This document shows, piece after piece, positions 46,591 to 56,022 of a DNA stretch of 64,000 nucleotides. Under the pieces are notes generated by a model. It was given only the letters and a program-made list of their open reading frames with translations. It was not told the origin of the DNA and ran no database searches. Every line of letters begins with the position of its first letter. Position 1 is the stretch's first letter. This DNA is from Ampullaceana balthica (Eukaryota > Mollusca > Gastropoda > Lymnaeidae), in assembly GCA_944989445.1 (NCBI GenBank), contig CALYLW010000210.1:781001-845000 (forward strand). Direction: 5' to 3'. A program made the translations under genes and the position numbers.

Positions 46591-46805
46591 ACATTTCTAC
46601 CACATACGACACATTGCTAATTGAGACGATACATTGCTACACGTGACGACATATTGTTAGCCAAGATGACATATTGCTATCAGACGACACATTGCTAATT
46701 CAGTTTACAAATTACTACTACATACGACACATTGCTACCATAGACGATATATTGCTAGCACGGACGACACTGTGCTACCTCAGACTTTAAATTGCTACCA
46801 CATAC
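46591..46805. repeat. Highly degenerate ~20-bp repeat, about 10 units
   Basis: Irregular units around GACGACACATTGCTACCA, with strong drift and indels. Probably an old, decayed minisatellite. Confidence 0.75.
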
Positions 46806-47261
46806 GCCACTAAAACTTCGTGAGTCACGTGACAACTTGCGCAGCACAATCCAAAGTCATACAAAGATGACCAATCTTATTATTCCTTTCCAAAAACATT
46901 CTCATAAAATCCTTAAACATATTTCTCTGCCAATGTTTAATGTGAAAAACGTGATAAAGCGGAAAGAAGTCACAAATTTAGACCTTTGAGCACCATCGTT
47001 GGGCTCTTCTGAATGGCTACTTAGGTCACGTGACGAGTAGGAAATAAACGGAAATAGTTGAAAATAGCATTGGAAAAAGAAAAGCACATTTTTCCCGGAC
47101 ATGCGCAAAGTTGTCAATTTATTTCTGTGTGTCCATTGACCAGCCTCCGTCGTTAGAGGTCAATTTTATAATTCGCTATTTTTGACAGTAAGCGTGAACT
47201 GTTTCTGTTACATTGTCTTCACTTTACACGCGGTTATTTAAGTCACACTGTTTGTATGTTG
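46806..47261. other. Spacer, nothing recognised
   Basis: Balanced to AT-rich sequence. Short frames only. Confidence 0.45.
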
Positions 47262-47582
47262 TATCCATCCTTCCTTCAATTCTTGAAACGTAAAATTAGA
47301 CCACTTCTAATGGTCCTGGAGATCTCAAAATTTTACCACAGATACATCTTAGATGACAATGCATTGTATCAAAATTTCAGATCGATCGAATTTAAATTAT
47401 TGCATTTTTAGTTTATATTTATATAAGCATCGGTACCCGTCTGCTTTGTTGACATCCATGACTTCCCCACGTGAAACACATCACCGTGGTATAAAACATT
47501 GGGCGGGCGCTTATGAGGTGTTTGGTATACAAAAAAAATAGAGGTAAATAAAACAAACCCGTAAAAACAAAGTTTTTGACTA

Positions 47583-48086
47583 TAAATCCCTTATATATGA
47601 GACATAACTAACAGTATTGATTATTTTCAAACATTTACAGACTGAATCTGTCTTAACTCAAATTTGCTTCATAACCCTAGAGGGGGGGGTGGGGTGGGAG
47701 GGGGAGAGGGGAAAAGTCTGGTCACCGATTCGCTTGACCGAGCTCAGAGTGACACGTAAAATGTAAACAAAAGCGCCCCGTCGCTTCGTTGGGTCGCCTC
47801 AATGCGTCAGCTCAAAATTTCACGTGGCAAAAAAAACAATAACAAACCGTGAATTTAAATTACATACCTCATATAAGGATAAACTAAATATGCATTAATT
47901 TAATTTCGGTACGTTCGATCGATCTGAAATTTTGATACGATGCATTGTTAGGTCAGACGGGTCAGTGTGCCAAATTTCAGCTCGATCGGATCACGGGAAG
48001 TGGGTCATTTTAGACTTTTGTTTTTCCGCCCGCCCAAGACAGAGAGAGAGAGAGAGACGGCCGGTGAAGTTAATATAAGGGATTTA
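47583..48086. mobile_element. Unclassified terminal-inverted-repeat element, copy B
   Basis: Starts TAAATCCCTTATAT and ends ATATAAGGGATTTA, an exact 14-bp inverted pair. The interior holds a G-rich tract (47683-47714, several runs of three or more G), CGATTCGCTTGACCGAGC, and CGATCGATCTGAAATTTTG. No coding capacity. The left flank CCCGTAAAAACAAAGTTTTT is shared with copies C and D and, in diverged form, copy A, so the mobile or duplicated unit may extend about 30 bases left of the inverted repeat. Confidence 0.8.
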
Positions 48087-48123
48087 ATAAAAAACAAACC
48101 CGTAAAAACAAAGTTTTTGACTA

Positions 48124-48590
48124 TAAATCCCTTATATATGAGACATAACTAACAGTATTGATTATTTTCAAACATTTACAGACTGAATCTGTCTTAACTC
48201 AAGTTTGCTTCATAACCCTAGGGGGGAGGGGTGGGTGGGAGGGGGAGAGGGGAAAAGTCTGGTCACCGATTCGCTTGACCGAGCTCAGAGTGACACGTAA
48301 AATGTAAACAAAAGCGCCCCGTCGCTTCGTTGGGTCGCCTCAATGCGTCAGCTCAAACTTTCACGTGGCAAAAAAAACTATAACAAACCGTGAATTTAAA
48401 TTACATATCTCATATAAGGATAAACTAAAAATGCATTAATTTAATTACGGTACGTTCGATCGATCTGAAATTTTGATACGATGCATTGTTAGGTCAGACG
48501 GGTCCGTGTGCCAAATTTCAGTTTGATCGGATCATGGGAAGTGGGTCATTTTTGACTTCTGTTTTTCCGCCCGCCCAAGACAGACAGAGA

Positions 48591-48670
<80 letters not shown>

Positions 48671-48697
48671 GCCGGTGAAGTTAATATAAGGGATTTA
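48124..48697. mobile_element. Unclassified terminal-inverted-repeat element, copy C
   Basis: Nearly identical to copy B and in direct tandem with it, 541 bp apart start to start, including the left flank. It is longer mainly because a (GA)n run near its right end has expanded (48585-48669, against a few units in copy B). The G-rich tract (48223-48256) and inverted ends are conserved. The near-identity suggests recent tandem duplication rather than two independent insertions. Confidence 0.8.
48585..48669. repeat. (GA)n microsatellite inside copy C
   Basis: About 40 GA dinucleotides with a few interruptions, at the position where copy B has a short GA run. Confidence 0.95.
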
Positions 48698-49499
48698 AAA
48701 AGATGTGTGGGCTTCAGACGTGAATTGTAAAGAGTTTTTATTATAAGTTTTAAATAAATAGAAGTAAAAAAAAGATTTTTAAAAACCACGTTTTTATAAG
48801 CGGACTAAAAAGAAGAAAATAATTTAAAACTTATTAGTTCAAGTACTTCGATTTAATATGACTCAAAACGTGGGGCGGGCGCTTATGAGGTTTAACATAT
48901 GCGGTTCACTCATTCTCTCACTTATAGATCTCTCTTTTGCCCTCTACATTAGAAATCTTTAATTTTTATACCAAACACCCACCCCAAGTTTTTATTCATA
49001 TTAAATCGAAGTACTTGAACTAATAAGTTTTAAATTATTTTTTTTCTTTTTAGTCCGCTTCTAAAAACGTGGTTTTTAAAAAAAATTTTTTTACTTCTAT
49101 TTATTTTATTCTTTTTAGTCCACTTCTAACAACCTGGTTTTTTAAAATATTTTTTTACCTCTATTTATTTTACCAAACACCTCACAAGCGCCCGCCCAAC
49201 GTTTTAAAAACATTGTGATGTGGTCACGGGGCGAACTCACAGATGTCAACAAAAGCCGACGGTACAGATGCTTTTATATAGACTATAGATAAACTTAAAA
49301 GTTCAATAATTTAATAACAGTACATTTGATCAATCTGAAATTTTGATACAATGCATTGTCATCCAAGATCTATCTGTGGTAAAATGTTCAGATCTCTAGG
49401 ACCATCAGAAGTGGTTCAATTTTACGTTGGCAGATTTGAAAAAAACTTGGACAATGCCTCACCAACGAAAGCGAGCTAATAAAAACGTAGTAAAAATAG

Positions 49500-49585
49500 C
49501 TGTAAAAACAAAATTTTTGACTATAAATCTCTTATATATGAGACATAACTAAAAGTAGTGATTATGTTAAAAGCGTGTCCTTTTT
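49500..49585. mobile_element. Unclassified terminal-inverted-repeat element, copy D (left end only)
   Basis: CTGTAAAAACAAAATTTTTG, then TATAAATCTCTTATATATGA, then GACATAACTAAAAG match the left ends of copies B and C. The rest of the element is absent. It lies immediately right of fold-back copy 3. Confidence 0.75.
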
Positions 49586-49737
49586 AAAAAAAAATTTTTT
49601 TTTAATTTTATTTAGTGTTAGCATACTTCCATCTTGCTAACAAGTTGGAGAAAATGTTGAACAAAAACAAAAACAAAAAATCCAAAACAGCCAGTTTACT
49701 TTCAAAGGAAAAAATCAATGTCAGACATTAGTTAATT

Positions 49738-50105
49738 TCTCATGATGGTATGTCTCATAATGGCAAGTCTCATCATGGTATGTCTCATAATCGCAAGTTT
49801 CATGATGGTATGTCTCATGATGGCAAGTCTCATCATGGTATGTCTCATAATGGCAAGTCTCATGATGGTATGTCTTATGATGGCATGCCTCATAATGGTA
49901 TGTCTCATAATGGAAAGTCTCATGATGGTATGTCTCATGATGGCATGTCTTACAATGGCAAGTCTCAAGATGGTATGTCTCATGATGGTATGTCTCATGG
50001 TGGCTTGTCTCATAATGGCAAGTCTCATGATTGTATGTCTCATAATGGCAAGTCTCATGATGGTATGTCTCATAATGGCAAGTCTCATGATGGTATGTCT
50101 CATGA
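49738..50105. repeat. 15-bp minisatellite, about 24 copies, arranged as 30-bp dimers
   Basis: Alternating CATGATGGTATGTCT and CATAATGGCAAGTCT units. The unit length is five codons, so frames stay open in several frames on both strands (up to 144 codons). These are artefacts. Confidence 0.96.
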
Positions 50106-50253
50106 GTGTAGGGTTGTGACGAGGTCTGAAGGTCTAACGGTGTCATGGTGTTCATCTCGTTTACTCTTTTTTTAAGCTGAGGATATAAGTTTCAATAATC
50201 TTTTAAGTCCAGTACTCTGAAGAACTCCTGTCTTTTGCTGACATCTGCAATCT

Positions 50254-50383
50254 TTATAGATGCTGGAGACATCTCCAAATATAGGTAAAAACATGTTATA
50301 GATGCTGTAGATATCTCCAAATATAGGTAAAAACATGTCATCGACGCTGGAGACATCTCCAATGTTAGGTTCAAACATGTCAT
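50254..50383. repeat. 42-bp tandem repeat, 3 copies
   Basis: Each unit contains the inverted motif GGAGACATCTCC (second copy GTAGATATCTCC), then AATATAGGTAAAAACATGT. The third copy is the most diverged. Confidence 0.92.
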
Positions 50384-50980
50384 ACGGTCAACGGAGAAAT
50401 CAGAGGCGATGTGAAAACTCAAAAGTCTAAAGTGAACTAACGTAACCCAAACTAATCATAGGGTAAGGCGCATCCCTTCTTTTTTACAAAATCCTTTCCT
50501 AACAAAATATCATCCGTTTCATCATATTTGTGATTAATTCTCCTCCCTTCCTACAGCCCGATCGTGTGATCCCCGGACCTGAATGGACCCTATCCGCTCT
50601 GTCCACTACGTCCAGTCTTTGTTTACCCTCGGCACACACCAGGCACCTTCAGCCTTCTCATCACCCTCGCCATCATCGTTCATAAACCTCAGTCCTTCCT
50701 CCACAATTCCGACAACGGCCGTATGAGGACGAGTCAACACGAGATATGCGGAACACTATTTATCAAACGGAGCGTGAGGCCCGGAGTTTCAGATATGGCA
50801 ATTAAAGAGAACAAACAGCAACGTCATTACGGGCCCCACTGGGCGTTCATGAAGTTATGTAAGTTGTTGGTTGTCTCACAACATGGGGGATAGTTGAATT
50901 GGTGGTGGCGGTCTATCTGAGAATTGTATCACAAATTTTGTTGTATTGGCAAGTTAGAAGAAGTTTGGTGATTGTGGCGA
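50384..50980. other. Low-repeat island
   Basis: 50560-50870 is balanced, non-repetitive sequence with AT-rich homeodomain-like and GATA-like motifs. No frame of interest. Confidence 0.45.
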
Positions 50981-51755
50981 AAATGGTTGATGACATAAGG
51001 ATAGTGATGGGGATTAAAGTAATTGACATGAAGATGGTTGATGTTATATGGATAGTGCTGGGGATTAAAGTAATTGACATGAAGATGGTTGATGTTATAT
51101 GGATAGTGATGGGGATTAAAGTAATTGACATGAAGATGGTTGATGGTATAAGGATAGTGATGGGGTTTAAAGTAATTGACATGAAGATAGTTGATGTTAT
51201 AAGGATAGTGATGGGGATTAAAGTAATTGACATGAAGATGGTTGATGTTATATGGATAGTGATGGGGATTAAAGTAATTGACATGAAGATGGTTGATGTT
51301 ATATGGATAGTGATGGGGATTAAAGTAATTGACATGAAGATGGTTGATGTTATATGGATAGTGATGGGGATTAAAGTAATTGACATGAAGATGGTTGATG
51401 GTATAAGGATAGTGATGGGGTTTAAAGTAATTGACATGAAGATGGTTGATGTTATATGGATAGTGATGGGGATTAAAGTAATGGACATGAAGATGGTTGA
51501 TGTTATATGGATAGTGATGGGGATTAAAGTAATGGACATGAAGATGGTTGATGTTATATGGATAGTGCTGGGGATTAAAGTAATTGACATGAAGATGGTT
51601 GATGGTATAAGGATAGTGATGGGGTTTAAAGTAATTGACATGAAGATAGTTGATGTTATAAGGATAGTGATGGGGATTAAAGTAATTGACATGAAGATGG
51701 TTGATCTCATAAGGATGGTGATGGTGACTGAAGTATTTGTTGGTGAAGATGGTTG
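50981..51755. repeat. 51-bp minisatellite, about 15 copies
   Basis: The unit contains GATAGTGATGGGGATTAAAG, then TAATTGACATGAAGATG and TTGATGTTATATG. Being 17 codons, it keeps frames open on both strands (295 codons forward, 265 reverse). Units with GGTATAAG/GGGTTTAAAG occur as the 4th, 9th and 13th, each followed by a related order of variants, which shows block duplication. No signal, domain or homology supports a real protein. Confidence 0.95.
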
Positions 51756-51798
51756 TAGTTGTATGAAAGCGTTTAAAGGGACTTAATGAAATTCATTA

Positions 51799-52052
51799 GG
51801 GGCAAACCATAAAGTACGTCACGCTCCAGAAAGGGGTGGGGTAAGAAAGTGTGACAGTTTGTGACAGGGGGATGGGTGGTCCGGCCATGTGTGACGTTAC
51901 GTTGTTTTATGTTTAATTCTAATTATTTCTTTAATTTAAAATATGTGTTCAAATGTGTGACTTACTTTAGGGGGGGGGGTCCAAGATTAGGGACAGTTTT
52001 GGGGGAGTTTAAAATGATCAAAAATAGCGTGATGTACTTTATGGACGGCCCC
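51799..52052. mobile_element. PIF/Harbinger-like MITE, 254 bp
   Basis: The left end GGGGCAAACCATAAAGTAC is mirrored by GTACTTTATGGACGGCCCC on the right, with TCACGCT continuing inward on both (one mismatch). TTA lies directly outside both ends, consistent with the 3-bp TWA target duplication of PIF/Harbinger elements. Ends of the type GGGGCCGTCCATAAA...ACGTCACGC are widespread in animals; the exact family assignment is uncertain. No coding capacity. A long G run (51971-51979) is internal. Confidence 0.78.
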
Positions 52053-52319
52053 TTATACAACATTGAGGCAAATGTGGTTGAAGTATTTGAGTGACACATT
52101 CTATCACATGTATCTCTTTTTGTTTATGTTGATTTAAGAAACGATCACAGTTTAATATCTTATCAGATATTTTAGTTTGAAACCAGTTAATCTCTTAAAT
52201 TTATTTACAATATACCAATTTATATCAATACTTAGAAATGACAAATTGAGCTTTCTCATTTTATCAAATTCCTTGATCCTTATAATGTATTATCTTATTG
52301 AAAACCATCATGTGCCTTG

Positions 52320-52427
52320 CCAATTAGATGTCATTTGTACAACATCATTCGTTCCAATTAGATGTCATTTGTACAACATCGTTCGTTCCAATTAGATGTC
52401 ATTTGTACAACATCGTTCGTTCCAATT
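52320..52427. repeat. 34-bp tandem repeat, about 3 copies
   Basis: Units of CAATTAGATGTCATTTGTAC followed by AACATCGTTCGTTC, nearly identical. Confidence 0.95.
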
Positions 52428-53434
52428 ACACCAATACGAGGAGACAAGAGTGGAAACCCTGTCCGTAAATATACTCCCTTAAAACAACACAAACCCCACA
52501 TAACCTCCCTTGACTTAACATCCCAGAAATCGGCTAACGTATGCCAATTGACGTCTGGGACTGCCCCAAATTAATAAGACCAATAAATAGACTTTTTCTT
52601 GTCAGCCTTACATCGTAGGTTAACTTCTGGACAAACACGAGTGGCCGTGCAGCCAAATTGGTACCATCCACCGAGCTTACGACGAGGCCAATAAAAAGTC
52701 CGGCACCTTCCTTCTCCACGCCAGTCCCCGTGTAGCCACCTGAATACCCCTTATTGAATCAATATCGACGTCCGGCCCCGGGGTCCTTAGACCTAAGAAC
52801 GAGTCCATTTCAGAAGCCCAAAGGGGGGTTTGTTTAATTAGCCCTCGAGCCCTAACGAGCAGCACAATGCAACCTTCGGGACAATTGGACACACGCAGTA
52901 TCGATACCAAGAAAAAAACGATATTTTTTTTTCTCTTTCTGTTTTGATCTTGGTTAAAGCTCTTTTTTTTTACTTGTCAAATATTGGACTAATTTCTTTA
53001 GCTCTATGGATATATTCTTTCTCAGCTGTATTGTATCATTAGCTGTAATGATAGCAGCTCTCTCAGATGAATCGTTTCATCTTAGCGGTATTGGGGACAG
53101 CTTTCTCATGCTGTATGATTGTCACGAATGACCAATTTTCCCCTATAACTTGTGAGCTGCACACGGTAGTGTGTTTGGTGGTTGTGTTAGTGTTATTATG
53201 TAGTCGGTGCGAAAGCGTGCAAAAATGGAGTTGTTTTTGTTGACGTCATGAGAATGTGTGTAGAAGGTTAGAGAGTGTTGAGTAGTGTATAGCGTGTTGT
53301 TGAAAAGGGGCTCGGCCATTAAAGTTTGTTTCCCTTAGCAGTGTTCAGTCATTTTCTTGTGTAAATGAGTTTATGAATCTGGGAGCAAGCGGTCTAGATA
53401 TAAATTATTAAAACGCTTGTGACAATGATGTTAC
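52428..53434. other. Low-repeat island, then diverged repeat
   Basis: 52440-52900 is balanced non-repetitive sequence with AATTAATAAGACCAATAAA (52568), GGCCAATAAAAAG (52687) and GTTTAATTAGCCC (52831), all homeodomain-like. 53010-53110 has scattered TTCTCAGCTGTATTG-like motifs resembling diverged units of the 24-bp array at 53608. No gene seen. Confidence 0.45.
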
Positions 53435-53489
53435 AGCTCTCTCTCCCTCTCTCTCATGCTGTATTATTTCATCTTAGATGTATTGATAA

Positions 53490-53521
<32 letters not shown>
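53435..53521. repeat. (CT)n tracts
   Basis: Two CT-rich runs (53437-53456 and 53490-53521) separated by a copy of the GCTGTATTATTTCATC motif. Confidence 0.9.
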
Positions 53522-53522
<1 letters not shown>

Positions 53523-53607
53523 CTGTATGATGTTGCATTAACTTTCTGAGCTGTACTGATATTAACTCCCTGATTGTTTTGTATCATTGCCTTTACTTAC
53601 CTTGAGT

Positions 53608-53840
53608 TTATTGGGAACACCTTTCTCAACTCTATTGGTAATAGCTTTCTCAGGTGTATTGGGAACACCTTTCTTAGGTGTATTGGGAACACCTTTCTCA
53701 AGTGTATTGGTAACACCTTTCTTAGGTGTATTGGTAACACCTTTCTTAGGTGTATTGGTAACAGCTTTCTCAGCTGTATTGGTAACACCTTTCTCAGGTG
53801 TATTGGTAACACCTTTCTTAGGTGTATTGGCAACACTTCC
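53608..53840. repeat. 24-bp minisatellite, about 9.7 copies, hairpin in most units
   Basis: Units of TTGGTAACACCTTTCTTAGG followed by TGTA. Most units contain ACACCT and AGGTGT as inverted arms around a 5-base loop. Variants have AACAGC with AGCTGT, where the second arm also changes in one case (53761-53780), or AACTCT in the first unit. Confidence 0.95.
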
Positions 53841-53877
53841 TTGTATCGCTCCATTGATCTGATAGTAACGGTATCGT

Positions 53878-54092
53878 AGATCTCTCTCTCTCTCTTTCTC
53901 TGTCTCTCTTTCTAACTCTCTCTCTTTATCTCTCTCTCTCTCTATCCCCCTCTCTCTCTATCTATCTATTTCTCTCTCTCTGTCTCTCTCTCTATCTCTC
54001 TCTCTCTCTCTATCTATTTCTCTCTCTCTCTCTATCTATCTATTTCTCTCTCTCTCTATCTATCTATTTCTCTCTCTCTCTCTCTCTCTCTG
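53878..54092. repeat. Complex CT-rich microsatellite
   Basis: (CT)n mixed with TCTA and TTTCT blocks. A sub-block CTATCTATCTATTTCTCTCT recurs at least three times. Confidence 0.95.
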
Positions 54093-55359
54093 TATATGTA
54101 TCGTTAATGGTGCAATGGGCAGCTTTGGGCACATGACGTCATTGGGCAGGGAAAGAATAAGCGGCCCGTTCACCTGTTATAATCAATATGGCGTCTTATA
54201 ACCTTACGTCTTACGTACTTACTGCCCGGACTCTATCGACACTGGCAATAACCGCAAGCCGGCTAATAAGCCACATCGTTCTTCGGCTAAATCTATGGGG
54301 TCAATAAATTTAGCCGCCATGCCGCAGATCCCGTGACCAGTACTGAGATGGTCTCAAGCTTTTCAATATCGGACCCTAAACAGAACTTTAAAAGAACTGG
54401 GAAATAAGGAACACTTATTTTACTGTTTACTGTTTACTTAAAGGAGGGTGGGGTGTTGGAGAGAGAAGAAAGACAACTCTCTTGGATAAGGAAAAGCCCT
54501 CACGGTTAAGCCCCATCTCACCAAAATGTTCAAATTTCCCATTTGTGTGACTCAGCTCCATTTCTACTCTTAGCTTCAAGCTTCTTTCTTGTCAATAAAA
54601 CTCTGTTTTAAAAAAAATCTTATCTTGTTTTTCCCCAGGCGTGTGTGTCAACACTTACGAACACTTTCTCCCGGCCTGGTGGCTCCATCTTTGGTTGTAC
54701 AGAACCATTCCTTTCCCCATTCCCCCCCTCGCGCCCTCCTCAATCTCAACGTAAGATCCTTTTTCCACGATACTGAAACGGGGAAAACCCCCAACAAGAG
54801 AGGTACAAGGCGCAACTGCAATCTAATTAAAATCTCTACTCTCGCACCGTCTTTGATCGCGCAGCACTTTCTTATCGTGCGCATGTTGAGAGCTGCGTTA
54901 AGTCGTTCTCTGAATAAAGGGGAAATCTCCGGTGCCTTTAAACGCGGTGTTTGATTTTTTTCCATCTGTTTATTTAGCGGGGTCAATTATCTCCCATGAG
55001 CTTTCAATATTCCTTCTGGAACTTTCTGCCCTCCCCCTACCCCTCTTTTTTGAAATGATTTTTCCTACTCCTCCCTTTATTTCCCTTTTCTAAAGAAAAG
55101 TAAGATTGTCAATGGTGTAGAAATGAAACGTAATGAAGATGATCATTTTTACCAGGGCCGTGAAGGAACACAATTTTTGACAATTGCCAAATGATCTGTT
55201 CCAACGGCATTCAGCTCTGAGCACAGCTTGTGTAGGGCCACTCGTCTTACTTAGATGATTGAATGATTGTTTGATAGCTTGAAGAATTACAAAACGTACC
55301 AGACAAATATAACGTTTCTTAATACATGACAGAGTTTCTTTAGAGAAAAAATGCAAATA
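54093..55359. other. Low-repeat spacer
   Basis: 54110-54350 is a balanced island with the inverted repeat listed separately. 54590-54990 carries overlapping frames on both strands (121 and 112 codons) without known homology. The rest is AT- or pyrimidine-rich. Confidence 0.45.
54284..54316. other. Perfect 9-bp inverted repeat with 15-nt loop
   Basis: CGGCTAAAT (54284-54292) and ATTTAGCCG (54308-54316). It could form a hairpin or be a dimeric binding site. It lies in a non-repetitive island. Confidence 0.6.
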
Positions 55360-55861
55360 TGTTATGTGGTGAACATTCAAATATCCCCTACAAGAGCGTC
55401 TGTTTTATGCTGTTATGTGGTGAACATTCAAATATCCCCTACAAGAGCGTCTGTTTGTGCTGTTATGTGGTGAACATTCAAATATCCCCTACAAGAGCGT
55501 CTGTTTGTGCTGTTATGTGGTGAACATTCAAATATCCCCTACAAGAGCGTCTGTTTGTGCTGTTATGTGGTGAACATTCAAATATCCCCTACAAGGGCGT
55601 CTGTTTGTGCTGTTATGTGGTGAACATTCAAATATCCCCTACAAGAGCGTCTGTTTGTGCTGTTATGTGGTGAACATTCAAATATCCCCTACAAGAGCGT
55701 CTGTTTGTGCTGTTATGTGGTGAACATTCAAATATCCCCTACAAGAGCGTCTGTTTGTGCTGTTATGTGGTGAACATTCAAATATCCCCTACAAGAGCGT
55801 CTGTTTGTGCTGTTATGTGGTGAACATTCAAATATCCCCTACAAGAGCGTCTGTTTGTGCT
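55360..55861. repeat. 50-bp minisatellite, 10 near-identical copies
   Basis: Units contain TGTTATGTGGTGAACATTCA, then AATATCCCCTACAAGAGCGT and CTGTTTGTGC. Apart from a one-base difference at the end of unit 1 and an AAGGGCG variant in unit 5, the copies look identical, suggesting recent expansion. Confidence 0.97.
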
Positions 55862-55864
55862 TTT

Positions 55865-56022
55865 GGTTACGTGAGTTGTAACCATGTACATGGGCGTCGT
55901 AACCAAATACAGCAATCGCTTTATATACCAATGGATATGGGCGGTGAAGCCATGTGTACAGGTGTTGTAGCAATGAATATGGGCTGTGAATCCATGATTA
56001 TAGATGTTGTAGCCATTGTCAC
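55865..56022. repeat. Degenerate repeat with GGGC(G/T)GTGAA motifs
   Basis: Loose repeats of ATGGGCGTCGTAACCA, ATGGGCGGTGAAGCCATG and ATGGGCTGTGAATCCATG alternate with GTTGTAGC. Probably an old tandem array. Confidence 0.55.

Larger units (their letters stand above)
47262..49490. mobile_element. Large fold-back element, copy 3, split by a nested insertion
   Basis: The left outer arm (about 47262-47545) has TTACCACAGATACATCTTAG and TTTCAGATCGATCG. It is interrupted by the tandem pair of TAAATCCC elements (about 47549-48700). The element resumes at about 48745 with the inner hairpin, CACGTTTTTATAAGCGGACT (48788) mirrored near 49054, and finishes with the outer right arm ending GAAAGCGAGCTAATAAAAAC. 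The left terminus is degraded. The loop (48890-48990) has the same orientation as in copy 2. The interruption establishes relative age: the fold-back element was there first. Confidence 0.8.

Noticed and set aside
50899..51786. 295-codon hydrophobic repetitive protein
   Set aside because: A 17-codon tandem unit that is also open on the reverse strand. No domain or signal.
54589..54986. Overlapping frames of 121 and 112 codons on opposite strands
   Set aside because: Neither resembles a known protein. Overlap on both strands is expected by chance in balanced sequence.
55360..55861. CRISPR-like regular repeats
   Set aside because: Units are head-to-tail with no unique spacers, and the sequence is clearly animal-type. 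It is a minisatellite.
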